The position numbers were made by a program, and so were the translations under genes. Positions 11,452-22,620 of a DNA stretch of 64,000 nt are shown piece by piece. The stretch's first letter is position 1; the number at the start of each line of letters is the position of its first letter. The DNA lies in NCBI RefSeq assembly GCF_040115645.1, contig NC_089541.1, positions 5,084,001-5,148,000 of the forward strand, given 5' to 3'. A model generated the notes under the pieces. It did not search any database and had not been told where the DNA came from. It worked only from the letters and a program-made list of their open reading frames with translations. The DNA comes from Euwallacea fornicatus. Taxonomy: Eukaryota > Arthropoda > Insecta > Coleoptera > Curculionidae.

Positions 11452-12157
11452 CATGGTGATTCAAAATTGGATGTAAATATTTTTTTAGAGTATTTTGGAG
11501 ATTAAAATACGACTCTTTCTTTTTATGAACCTGTTTTCTAAACTGCACCCTTTTAGAGGTGGAATCATCGAAAGTTGGGCGAAAAAATTCCATTGTGTCA
11601 AATTGCAACCACAGTTACTAATGAAATTGCATGAAAATTTGCAATCTCTTGTTTTTTACGCGCTTTTTTTGCTTCAAAAATGATGTGACCCTAATTTTAG
11701 AAGAAAATAAGCTATTAGTGGTCATAACACACCAAGTTTTTTAGTTCGTCATTTTAATATTACTACTCTACTTATACTTCCTTTCTTTCAACAACGATTT
11801 TCTCAGAAACGGTTATTGGTGTCAAAAAGGCGCAAGACATTAAAATTTTATATCTTTTCATGGCTTATTACACGATAATAGTTAAATTAAGAGTACCTCC
11901 GTGAAAGCATAAAATATGAATTATACAAAGTGTAGACCCCCTTCAACTCTTCTGAAATTAGATTTACATAATTCTTGAAGTAAAAATGAATAGAGCGTCT
12001 GGACAAACAAAGTCTTGCGACTTTTCATGAAATTTCGGTGACTCCAGCTCCGGAAGGGTGCATTTTAGGACATAAGTTCATAAGAAGAAACGGTCTTATT
12101 TTGACCTCCAGAAAAATTCTCCTAAAATATTTGCACTCGATTTTGAGCCACCTTGCG
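11452..12157. mobile_element. Foldback MITE, 706 bp
   Basis: Flanked by TA (11450-11451 and 12158-12159). The arms start catggtgattcaaaat on the left and cgcaaggtggctcaaaat on the right, read inward. They match over about 220 bp with moderate divergence, including cttatgaac, ctgcaccctttt/atgcacccttcc and (a/t)aattt(t/c)agaag. The centre is AT-rich and noncoding. There are no transposase residues. The short frames on both strands at 11399-11683 simply read the left arm. Confidence 0.75.
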
Positions 12158-12159
12158 TA

Positions 12160-13079
12160 CGGACCAACTCTGTACTTCTCTTTCTGTCTGATTCTCCAAT
12201 TGTTTCTTCAGTAACTGAACCTCCAAAATGATCTGTGTTAAGGATAACTGCTGCCCTCGTATCTCATCTGATTACTTCTTGGCAACATTTCACCGCCAAC
12301 GATTGTAAATTACACTCAAGACAAACCGCAAAGCTTAATGTAGGAAGGCTTGCATTATTTTTTCTTAACTGGGTCCACTTTCCAATATAAACAATTAATT
12401 TTTTCATTAATCTAAAGCGATTACGCGATGTCACGTGCCAACAGAATCAAAAACGTACGGTGAAAGCATGACCGGAAAACGCGACACAAGATATAAGTCC
12501 GAAAAGGAGAAGAAGAAAGGCCGCTTTGTAGTTGTATATGGTATTTCTTCTTCGAATTGTGCAACCACACTTGGCGGACTCGAAAAAAACTGTTAAGTTT
12601 CTATAATTATGCTGATTATTTCGTTTGAGTATGTGATGCGCATCTTGTGAAGAACGAGGAACTACGTGACCAAGGTGCGTTGAGATAACAGCTATGAGGA
12701 ATTTGGGTCGTATGACCCGAGGTTCTCTTGAAGTCCAACAGGGTAGCAGTGCTGACCAAACGGAAACGAACGTGAAAACCAAAAGGTGCCGAATTTCAGC
12801 GTCCATGGATCGATTCCAGACACCTCTGTGTCGTCTTAATGATGACAATTTGATCGTCACGAATAAAAATAGGCTGAACTGGAAAATCCAAGATTTCAAG
12901 CACGTCCACTTGACTGATAACAAATCAACACAAGAGGTTAACCTTCGTTCTTGAAAAGTAGAAGGCCACAATTTCGTGTCGGTTTGTGAGTATGGATATA
13001 CAATTTCAACTAATTGTGCATTCGAAAAAACGTTCAAACCGATAATTATGTGGTCTTTTATCTGTTAATAAGTAATACC
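12160..13079. other. Unassigned region with the window's longest ORF
   Basis: Balanced base composition at about 12440-13060. The minus strand is open for 196 codons (12447-13037) and ends in a hydrophobic stretch (AAFLLLLFGLISCVAFSG). The plus strand is open for 86 codons (12694-12954) and continues past a single TGA to about 13068. I recognise neither product. Because both strands are open, and the minus protein has no domain logic I can see, it may be chance in GC-balanced DNA or a relic of an unknown repeat. A host exon cannot be excluded. Confidence 0.2.
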
Positions 13080-14155
13080 CACCTTCTCGTGGGCAGTAAA
13101 GCATCGGTGGTTTTTACGGTGGACCGGTCGTAAACATGGTACTGCCGTGTCGGTACTGCACCACCATTTTCCACATGCAAATTCGCTTTCGAGGTTTCGT
13201 CATTGTTTCATCGTCAAGGTTCCGGAATAATTGACCGGAGACATGCACGCGCGGTGATGCCAATGGGAATTTTGGCTTTGTCTAAATTTCACTTTATCCC
13301 TTTTGAAAATCAAATTGCTTCATCCTCATCCAGTATATGCATAGATGCGCTACCATTGTCTGCTCAAGTCAAACTTGTTGGTGTGATACTCTAGTAATTG
13401 CAATTCAGTCAATCGAAGAGAAAGCAACGTCACTGCGTATAGGTATGCACGAGGTTCCCCCAAAACATCGAAAACGGCGTCTTCGATTTGCCCAAAAGAG
13501 TCAGGATTAATGAGCTCGTCAATGGGGCAACATATTCTTTGCTTGATGAATCTGGATTTTATCTTTTTAGTGATGATCGTTGTAGGAGAGTGTATCGACG
13601 TCCTGGAGAGCGGCACGCTCAATGCAACATTGTCGAAACTCTAAACTATGGATGTAGATTTGTTGTGATATAAGGAGGCATTGGTGTGGAAGCTCGCGCG
13701 GAATTAGTTGGGGTTCAGACCGATGGTTTGATATCCTGCGAATACATAAGGGACATTTTACAGCCCCATGCAGTATATGCCCCATTCATCAGTGAGGAAT
13801 TTTTATAGATGCATGATAATGCATGCATGACACTAGTACTACAAAATTACCCACAAGATGTGGAAATTTAAATGTTGGCTTGGCCAGCAAGAAGTCTTGA
13901 TCTGCACCCAATTGAATATTTATGAGACAACATAGGTCGATAAGTTAGAACCTTGCATGTTCCCCTTAGAGGTTCAAATGAGTAGTCATCAAGGATCAAA
14001 TCAGCTAAAGTGACGTTAGAAACTTAATTTCAAGTACGTCAAAGAGGAGCGAAGCAGTAATCAGAGCAAGAGAGGCAATAATCACTTTGGAACAGTCATT
14101 TGTTTGTATTAATTAAGGAATAAAAATTGAGTAATTTTTTGGTACACCCTCTCTT
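13080..14155 (+). pseudogene. Degenerate Tc1-like transposase (copy 1 of a family)
   Basis: Tc1-family remnant read on the plus strand. A weak HTH half (SRFRHCFIVKVPE, about 13190) is followed by KHRKRRLRFAQKSQD (about 13465). The catalytic core is LLDESGFYLFSDDRCRRVYRR (about 13545-13605, first aspartate present), MHDNACMTLV (about 13810, second aspartate present) and ARSLDLHPIEYL (about 13888, glutamate present). Stops and frameshifts separate these blocks, and the second and third acids are 32 rather than 34 residues apart, indicating a small deletion. The region ends near ggtacaccctctc (about 14142). No clean inverted partner end was found. About 190 bp of the core is closely related to 41768-41955. 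Confidence 0.85.
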
Positions 14156-15827
14156 AATTTAACTATACCCTTTATTGATTTCGTTAAATTCGATTTATTG
14201 AAAATCGTGGTGATACTTCGTTAGCAAATGTAAAATTGTTGTTCTAAAAGGACAAAAACGAAAATGCGTAAAAATTCAAAATATGCGTTAATTTTGTGGT
14301 GTAGGACTCATTGTTGATCTGAAAATGAATATCAAAAACTACGGAAAATGTTCAAATAAATTGCATATATGAACTTGACCAAAATCAGGTCCTCTTAAAT
14401 AAATTTTTATTGATTTTTGATGAAACGTTAAATCTGAGTTAATGGATTTCTTGGAAACACAAACTGGTCGCGTATCGGTTGGCACAAACTTTTCCACGTC
14501 TAAAGCTTTAACATCTTCGCATACCTCACGTTGGCTCATTTTCCAGCTTGAACATTCATGATTTCTTCATTTGTTGCTTCATTCATGTACATCCCCATTT
14601 GGTCACTTCAAGTAGAGTTTTAGGGGCACGTATTCGTTTAATTGAGACAATGAAATTCTTATTTCGTTCTCTGAAGCTGATCGTGATAGAGGTGGTCCAT
14701 TTCTCTACAAGTTCTCAAAGACCACCAAAGAATCAATTTCAGTTCCACTGGCCTATATAATAAAAGCAAAATATTCGGAGGCAGGTGGTCTTCATCACAG
14801 AGCCTTCCTTTTGTTTATGTAATGTGGCTTTTTTGGCATACTTCCATCTCAGGGAACGCGAGCCTCAGATTTAGCAACCGTCCCATGAAATTAAGTGATT
14901 AAGCTTTCAGTGGCGCGAGATACGACCACACAGAGCGCCCATTGATCACTTATGGAGGAATGTGTCTACTGGTCACTCAAGGAAACCAATGGTCCCTGCC
15001 TTTAATGAAGACCGAACCTAAAACCCAACAATTTACCCAAATTATACTTTAGTTCCATGACGTGACGCGACGTTTCAGCGTAATCAAGCTTGAGGACAAA
15101 TTAAGGAATTATGGGTGTTTACAACGTAATGATGGGGGCTGCAGAAAGTCGAAGTTTGGGTGGCCATGTGGGTCCGCGCTATTAAGTGCTTAAGAAGAGT
15201 TTTATTTAATATCGGTCTAATGCTTAGTTGTGAAGGTCAGCAATTAAACAGGCATTAAAACCAGTTTGCTTGAGAGCAAGGTATGGTGGGGCTCCATCGC
15301 TGATGCACCACTTGCTAGTTATTTTCTACTAATTTGACTGTAGGTACTAACTCGGCTTCCTTTTGAACTCATGAAAGGCAATAACCTGGTACTAATTAAT
15401 TACACAATTCAGAATGCGACAAATAATTCTGCGTGAAAATTGACGAGGCAAACAGGCCGACGTACATAAGTTGTTTAGTGTTGTTGTGTTAATTAAAGTC
15501 ATGTTTCGGCTTTGATGTTGTTCCCCATCAGCAATCAAAGGTATTTAAGTTGCTAAGGGGGAAAGCTTGGTTTGTCTGCAGTTCTATGTAGTTATTGATG
15601 CTGACGATGAAGAGCGAACTGCAGAGGAAAATTTCGCTTAGAACGGAGATGAAAAGGAGAAAAACATTATATAATACTGCCCATATTTTGTATATCGGCG
15701 GAAACATAGATCAAGTAACATCTCAAATTAAAGGTTTTTCAAAATTATATTCAATAGCGCATTGCGATTCAACTGATTAGTTGTTCACAAAAACGAGTAT
15801 AATTTTCGTAAGAAAAACATTACAAAC
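14156..15827. other. Intergenic, no gene seen
   Basis: No supported coding or repeat structure. The stretch at 14800-15560 is somewhat richer in G+C, with no long frame and no recognised motif. Confidence 0.4.
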
Positions 15828-16036
15828 TCAGTTAAATAGTACGTAAACAATGAAAACGCTTATTTGTTGATAAGAAATTTACTTGTTTTCGATTTTCGCT
15901 CATAAACAGTGTTTGATTATTTTTGTTTATTTTCTTTTGTTTTTAATAAAAAACTGTTTATGAGCATAAAATCGAAAAAAAAACAGTTTTCTATCAACAA
16001 ATAAGTTTTTCATTGTTTACTTACTGTTTAACAGAG
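15828..16036. repeat. Hairpin MITE, about 209 bp
   Basis: Two near-identical inverted arms of about 95 bp (15828-15925, 15945-16036) share gtaaacaatgaaaa, cttatttgttgata, cgattttcgctcataaacag and related blocks, around a roughly 20-bp T-rich loop. The arms would fold into a long hairpin. The outer edges read ctc(a/t)gttaaa. No clear target duplication is seen. It is unrelated by eye to the cagggtg-tipped elements. Confidence 0.8.
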
Positions 16037-17046
16037 GTTCTTTTGCATGTTTCACCAAATTTTTACCTGTTTTTGTCAAAAACTGAGCCATAGATTTAGA
16101 ATCGCAATACACCATTGGATGTAGTTTTAAAAGATCTTTAGTGTGATATATTACTTGACTCATGTTTCAATTTAAAAAAACGGCCATTTTGTGCTACGGG
16201 TGAAGGATGAGGGGGGAGAGGGGACGATTATGATATCTTTTTCATATGTAATTAGATCAACTCGCATGTCATACTGATCATCGGAGGATTTATTTTTCAA
16301 GTTATTAATGTCATCGCGAATTTCTATTTATGTATGTTATTTATTTAAAACAGAATTCTAAAAGATTTAAGGAAGGAGTCTTCCGCACTATGAATATTTC
16401 TGAAACTGAAAAACTTATTTTCCATTTTATCAGCAATCGATATAAAAAATCAATAAAACGGATGCGGTTCAGGGCATCATTTGTAATATCACAATGAACT
16501 TTAAAGTTTCTTCCATTCTGCAGAATGATATCCATACATTTTCATGTTTTTACTTGGGCAAGTTATTTCAATAGTACCTTCTAATTCTATTTTTCTATTC
16601 CTTCCACAATCGATTATCATACCCTTGCATAGTGCACTTCAGATAACAAATAAAGTTGTTCGCTGATATCTCGCAGTTCATCATTGCACTAAGAAACAAA
16701 CCTAACATTACCTCCTACTGAGATGATCCGTTTACTACTTTACTACCGTACGTCGATACCTTCTCTTAGTTGATTTACTAAGTTACTAAATTTGCTATTA
16801 GAATGAATTGATTCATTGTTAATAGAATCGAAGTTAAGAAGAGAGTTGATAAAAACCCGAAAGTCAAAGGAAAATAGTAAAAAAAAATAAAATTTTGCTA
16901 AATATACAAGATGATTTTTTAGAGAGGCAGATGAAAGCTGATGCAATTTTAAGAAAAAAGCTTATGTGCGATTCTAATTATTTAAGAATTTAGAGGATTT
17001 CATAGTTTCCTACCTGTTACCTATTTGTTACCAAAAATAATAATAA
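16037..17046. other. Intergenic, no gene seen
   Basis: AT-rich. There is a short purine-rich run (gatgaggggggagagggg, about 16208-16225). Short minus frames at 16341-16535 and 16743-16946 show no family resemblance. Confidence 0.4.
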
Positions 17047-17230
17047 TGTAATTCCGGTCCACTTTCACGACCACTACGATTTCCCGACTTAAATCCTTCG
17101 AATTTTTATTTATGGGGTCATATAGAAGAAATTATGTACCAAGAGACAATTAACACAAGAGGGCAGTTATTACCGTTATGCTAGAATATTTTCAATTTTA
17201 GTTGTATCATTTGCGTAATTTTTAGTAATA
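17047..17230 (+). pseudogene. IS630-like transposase scrap
   Basis: The plus strand reads RFPDLNPSNFYLWGHIEEI and MYQETINTR (17077-17160). This is the motif around the third catalytic acid of IS630/Tc1-mariner-type transposases. The acid itself is asparagine here (PSNF). Nothing recognisable remains upstream, and no ends are visible. Confidence 0.7.
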
Positions 17231-19808
17231 AATAGGTAATAGGTGGAAAATATTGAAGTCTTTTAAATCCTTAAACAATTGAAATCAATATATATATGAT
17301 TTTTTTAACGACCTCATCTTCATTTGCCTAACTTCGTAAGTGAACTAAAAATCACGCTGTATTTTGGTTCTTACCAAAGATCTTAAGATGCTGAAAAGGC
17401 GTCTACATTTTCATCAACCCGTTGGGGAAAGGAGAAATCGGTATCAAGTTTGAGTCTCCCGCTACCTGAACACAAACATGCTGGACTGGTTGTTTCCCCG
17501 ATATATATATGAGTTTCAAAAATGCCACCAAGAAAACTTAAGGAAAATTATTAGTAATAACAAGTGAAAACTTTTCCCCTCACTGACCTGAAATGGACCT
17601 TTTCTTCTTTTGGGTAAAATGATATAACTCAAACCATTGAGGTACAATGAGCGAATGAAAACATAAAGAAGGCTAATTAGTAATGGGAAGTTGTGAAATT
17701 TTGTATATGTACAATGCCGTCCAAAAATTTGAAAGTACTCGGCATTTTTATTAAATAATTTAGTCTTCCCACTTGATCGATTATCAATTTTTTTTTGTTT
17801 TTTCAACTAGTGCTGATCTCTTATGTTTTTAACCACTCAATAAAAAAAAAACGTGTAAATATGTAGTGTTATTAATTCGAGAATTATTGCCTTATAAAAA
17901 GTTAATAACCCTTCAAACTTAATTTTTTCGCACTTTCCTCAGTTGATGTGTCGGAAGTGTTTTCCCTCGCATCATTAATTCATCAAAATTTCATCACGAG
18001 ATACCCAAAAAATTTTGTTCAGCACATACATTTTTCAGATTTTCTTCTTCAATCGTTTCTAACGGTTCGTTGAAGCATCGCAGTATTTCTGTTTTCAAGT
18101 GTAGTAAAACGGAAATAGTTAACATTAGAACAATTCAGTGCAATATGCATCCTACTTCACAGCAACAAATTGCAAAACACTTAAAATATCGTGCAAACAT
18201 TTTCAAAATCGTAAGTGCTTTCAAACTTTTGGGCAGTAGTGTATATGGAAATAGGTAAAGCTAAGAATGCCTCCGAGTCTGAGGTTAACACTGGAAACTG
18301 GATTGTCTTGCACTATGATAATTTAACTGGTCTAATTTACTAAAGAACAAATTTTTGAAATTTAATTTAATTTACTATCAGACTGAGGCGAATTTTAAGC
18401 AAACAAACAATGTGTATATAAATTAAGTGATATAATGGGAATCCTCGGTTTTTTTTTTAATATTTTTCTGTAATGAAATTAGAAAATGTTTAGTATCTCG
18501 TGGAAGCCTCCACTTCAAAAAAAATTCGCATGATGACAATTCTGAAAAATTTATCAGAAAAAATCTCATGTGGTGATACTCCTTCCATAGGATTGATAAA
18601 CTTTACTAGAAAATTTCTTACCATTATTTCGTATTTTTATAATTAAAATTGTCTCATTTTCACTCGGTTTATATGAACTCGAATGAAGCACGTACTCGAG
18701 AGAATAAGTCTGACATGTAGCTGAGCACCTCTCCTTTTACACCAATAACGAATGAAAGTCTTCGCTTCTGGGCCTCAGTTTATTTGCACGTAACAGCTTA
18801 GCCCTTGAAAAAAATTAGCATCTTTCTCTTAACTAGCTGGTTCTCATGACAAAAGTGTTTGGCAAATTGACAATAAATTTGAGCCCTCGTGTTAATTACA
18901 ATTTTCATTGACGCGATAAAATTCTTCCAACAATGGTCTCTTCGGTATCGATAATTGATGGGTGTATTGTGCATATCATATTATTTTTCGCCTTTGAGGC
19001 GTTAAAATAATAAAAAAATACATATTTGTTGCGTTCATTATCAGCGTGATTTGCATTTTATTGAAAAATTGTTGTCGCTAATCAACCTGCCTCGGGAGAA
19101 GTAGAGGAAGTCAATATTGGTCTTATACCAGAGCAAACATTGGCACAACCTGTCGAGGAACCGCTTATTCTCACGAGTAATCGCCTTATCTCCAGTATCC
19201 ATAACAAATATTGACTTTTTTCCATTCGTTCGTGCCTATTTCTACGTTTTACAGTGGCAGTTACGTGAAATTCTTCTTAGATCTACCACCGCCATTGCAA
19301 GAAGCGAACAAGCACCATATTTGTCACCTATAAAGTCTGTTATTAGCCTACTATTGTCTAGTAAACTATGCTTAAGATCTTGGGCTAATTTTTTTTCAGA
19401 TTTCCGCGTCCCTGACCCAACCCAGCTTATCTGGGTGGCGCATTTTTACTTAAAGCCGGTACTTTCTAGACCATTCATTAGGTGGGTAGCGCACGCTAAT
19501 CTATGTGGGCATTAAGGCAATCACTGTTCGTGCCCATGGCACCCATATTATTTATAAGAAGGCGATTTATCGCCGGCGATAGATGGGATCCACAATGTAG
19601 TACTAAAGCATGTGTACAGGGCTAATTTTTATTGTTTGACAAGTCAATGTGAGTTTATTATTGAAGCTAAGAAAAAGTTGTTTATATGAAAGTCTTATAT
19701 ATTAACTAATATTTCTAGTATATGATTCTAGGATGAAAAATATAAATTAACATTAGCATCCAAAAAATCAGTCACAGTTAAGTTTTTTTTTTTTAATGTG
19801 ACTCCCTG
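17231..19808. other. Intergenic, no gene seen
   Basis: No supported gene. A 132-codon plus frame at 19117-19515 contains two acceptor-like tracts (ttttacag at 19253, ttttttttcag at 19399) but no domain I recognise. The stretch 18660-18990 is less AT-rich and could be conserved noncoding DNA; that cannot be judged from one sequence. Confidence 0.35.
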
Positions 19809-19810
19809 TA

Positions 19811-20815
19811 CAGGGTCTCCCTAAAGGTTTGTAGAAAATTTTACCACACATTTCTGAAGCGGAAACATGACGATGTAACTCAATTTACTTTAGTCAAAAA
19901 ATTGACGGTTTAAAATACAGGATGTTAAAGTGAAGATTGAAAAAGGGTAAAATGTTAAGTACTTGATTTATAGTGCTACTATCTGAACATAAAGTCGCAT
20001 TGAAGGGTTTTTAGGGCGAGAAATTAGAATTCGTTTACATTTTCGATGCGCTTTGTAGGAAGCGCTCTCGGCACTAGCTGAATTCTCTTTAAAGAAACAT
20101 CATTTTTTTTATCACCCGGTATAAAATTTATTTGTGTAAATTTGTGTTTTCCTACATGCACTCTGAAAAAAATATATCTTGGTGCAAGTCTCTGTGGACA
20201 TTCCTCTTCGATGTATTTGAAGTTTAAAGTTCACTGTATGTCTTGGAAAATAACATTAAAGTTCGTAGTTATTCCTATTGTTGAATGAAATAAAAAAATC
20301 AACGTATTTAATTAATTTTCAATCCTTATTAATTTTTAAAGTCTTCATGTTTTTGTTTGAGTATACCAATTTTTTCTTATTCGTTTTGCTGCAGCGAATT
20401 TTAAACTTCAAATATCTCAAGATGGAAGGTCCGTAGGGGCTTATACCAAGATACTTTTTTTTTCATGAAACATAAAGGAAAATACAAATTTAGTCATAAA
20501 TAAATTTTGTGCCAGATATTAAAAGAGTTATGCTCCTTTAAATAGAGTCCACCTTGTACTGATGGCGTCTTTCAAAATGTGTATCGAAAATACAAGAAAA
20601 TTCTGATTTCTCGTCCCCAAAAATCCCCTGGTGCGCCATTTTGTTCAGATAATATCATTACAAACGGAGTAATTAATTTTTTCCTTTTTTCTAATTTTCA
20701 TTTTGCCGTCCTACATTTTTAACATCTTTCACTTTTGGATTAAGAGTTAAATCGTCATATTTTCTCCTCATAAATGAATGGTAGAATTTTGTATAGATCT
20801 TTTAGACACACCCTG
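19811..20815. mobile_element. 1-kb foldback element with about 420-bp arms
   Basis: TA on both sides (19809-19810, 20816-20817). The left end is cagggtctccctaaag; the right end, read inward, is cagggtgtgtctaaaag. The arms match inverted almost to the middle (19811 to about 20235, and about 20400-20815). Shared blocks include atgacgat(g/t)taactc, (t/g)ttttaggg or ttttgggg near the centre of each arm, tgtgttttccta/tgtattttcctt, atcttggt(g/a)(c/t)aag and tttgaagtttaaa. That leaves a loop of about 165 bp. There is no coding capacity. Confidence 0.82.
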
Positions 20816-20889
20816 TATATTAATAAATATTTCGATGCCACCAATTTTTCCATTTTCAAAGATATAAAATATGTCAACATTACTTCTCG

Positions 20890-21310
20890 ATTTTAACTCT
20901 TACGGCTCCCAATTTCCTTTTTTCTGAATGATTTCCATATCTTCGAAGCGCTTTCAAATTGCTTGTTGAGTTACTCTCAAGGATCGTACCAATTCTTCTT
21001 GACTTCGGCACGAGTTTTCATTAAGTAATGCCTCCAATTCTGCATTTTGGAAAACCTTCTATCTTCCACTGTTATGCTGGACTTCGGCATGGAAATCACC
21101 GTTCTTGAAACGTTGAAACCATTCATGGCACGTTCTTTCACTAATAGTGGCCTCACCATAAGTATTTGAGAGCATTCGATGAACCTCAGCTGCACGTTTC
21201 TTCATATTGAAGTAGAAAATTAAAACTTCCCTTAAATAATGAGAATATGTTTGGTAAACTGATATTTTCAATTGAGAATAACTTCATGATACAAGCACAA
21301 ACTGATTAAT
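20890..21310 (-). pseudogene. Mariner transposase N-terminal fragment
   Basis: The minus strand encodes the paired-like HTH region of a mariner transposase. REVLIFYFNMKKRAAEVHRM, SNTYGEATISERTCHEWFQR and FKNGDFHAEV are open at 21059-21271. A frameshifted continuation (DRRFSKMQNW) lies at 20977-21195, and QQAI-type helix sequence follows near 20960. The catalytic domain is absent. The fragment adjoins the 1-kb foldback on one side and a TA microsatellite on the other. The residues are relatively well conserved, so it may be younger than neighbouring remnants. Confidence 0.85.
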
Positions 21311-21493
21311 GTTTCTATGAGGTTATGTTGAAGTATGTCCAAGTTCATTGCCCGACATCTATGATCCATTTGTTTCAACCACTACACTTTATAGCCTTCT
21401 ATAGGAAAACGGCGGAAGCAAAGTTGTACACCTATTAGGAAAACAGCATAACAAGGGTGTTCAATGTAAGATGATACTTAAGAGAAAAGTTGA

Positions 21494-21496
<3 letters not shown>

Positions 21497-21547
<51 letters not shown>
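21497..21547. repeat. (TA)n microsatellite
   Basis: About 25 uninterrupted TA dinucleotides. Confidence 0.98.
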
Positions 21548-21548
<1 letters not shown>

Positions 21549-21549
<1 letters not shown>

Positions 21550-22498
21550 CATAGTTCTTCAATTTGATCACTTGCACCGGCAATATGAAATTGAAAATAA
21601 TCAATATACTACCGGTAACAATCTGTAAGAATTTTACTAGGAAAAATTTGAACTAATTCTGTACGAATTGAGTCACATCGAGGTTTTGATACTCGTTATT
21701 ATTGGATGCTACAGACAAAAATATACGGAAAAGGGATAAATTTACGTAAAAGTAAATTTTAGATTTTTTTTGCTTCATGGTGCCGCTTGTGTCAGTGCGA
21801 CCACGAATTATGAATATGTGAAACCGAAGATTTGAGTTTACCGACCAAGTCGTTCTTACTGACTTATTATAGGTATAACGGACGCAGTATTTCCTTACCA
21901 CCATAATTCGCTCTTACTTAAAATGCGTCTTCTCTAGATCAAAATTCGAAATTTGCACTTTATCAATTTAATATTCAACTTAAGCCTTATTTGCTTAATT
22001 ACCAAGAGTTTTTCAGAAATCAAGTGAACCCGCCGTATTATCTCAAGGATAACAGATTAGGATCATAAAAATAAAACAGTATTATCAAATACATTTACTC
22101 ACTTTCTTATCATAAATACATAATATGCAAGATCCATAACCCTCCTTGCTTGAACCAATATTTACTGATAAATGCGACTTTAAATCCACGCATTAAGTTT
22201 TAAGTATGGGGTTTTTCAATATAATATCGACCAAGCTTACTTGTAAAGCAAATAAGAGCGGATTGTATGAGAGATCTAGGGAGATTTATGACTAAGTAAA
22301 AAAATATTTGAGCTCTAATCAATTTAAGTTCGACATAATTCGCAATATATGTATGTACCAGCAAGCCGTAACAGAAATATTCGGGTTATTTCGTGTTCAA
22401 AGAGGTTTTGAAAAGTAAGATAACTTTAAGTAGATCATCTGCAAATACAGGAGACGCACTATAACGTAAATACGCGATAATGAAAATATTGCGTTTAT
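21549..22498. other. Intergenic, no gene seen
   Basis: No supported gene. The 83-codon minus frame at 21653-21904 has no recognisable features. Confidence 0.4.
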
Positions 22499-22620
22499 GT
22501 AAACATTAAATGCGTACATAGGGTCAAGCGGAACGCGCAATAGCGTAAACAATGTACACGCTCGTTGATGTAAACAATGAGCGCTCTCGATGACGTGAAC
22601 AAACGTAAAACAATGATAAT
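22499..22620. repeat. Degenerate 25-bp tandem repeat with GTAAACA sites
   Basis: Units starting at 22545 (gtaaacaatgtacacgctcg), 22570 (gtaaacaatgagcgctctcg) and 22595 (gtgaacaaacgtaaaacaat) follow one another at 25-bp spacing. A related unit starts at 22499 (gtaaacattaaatgcgtaca). GTAAACA matches the core recognised by forkhead-type factors. The block is CpG-rich relative to its surroundings. It could be a regulatory cluster or simply a minisatellite; the sequence does not decide. Confidence 0.5.

Noticed and set aside
11399..11683. Overlapping frames on both strands
   Set aside because: They read through the arm of a foldback element.
19117..19515. 132-codon plus frame with internal acceptor-like tracts
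   Set aside because: No domain recognised; the acceptor-like tracts fall inside the frame and no donors pair with them.
19770..19805. agtcaca ... T-run ... tgtgact inverted motif before the foldback
   Set aside because: Only seven base pairs around a homopolymer; likely chance.
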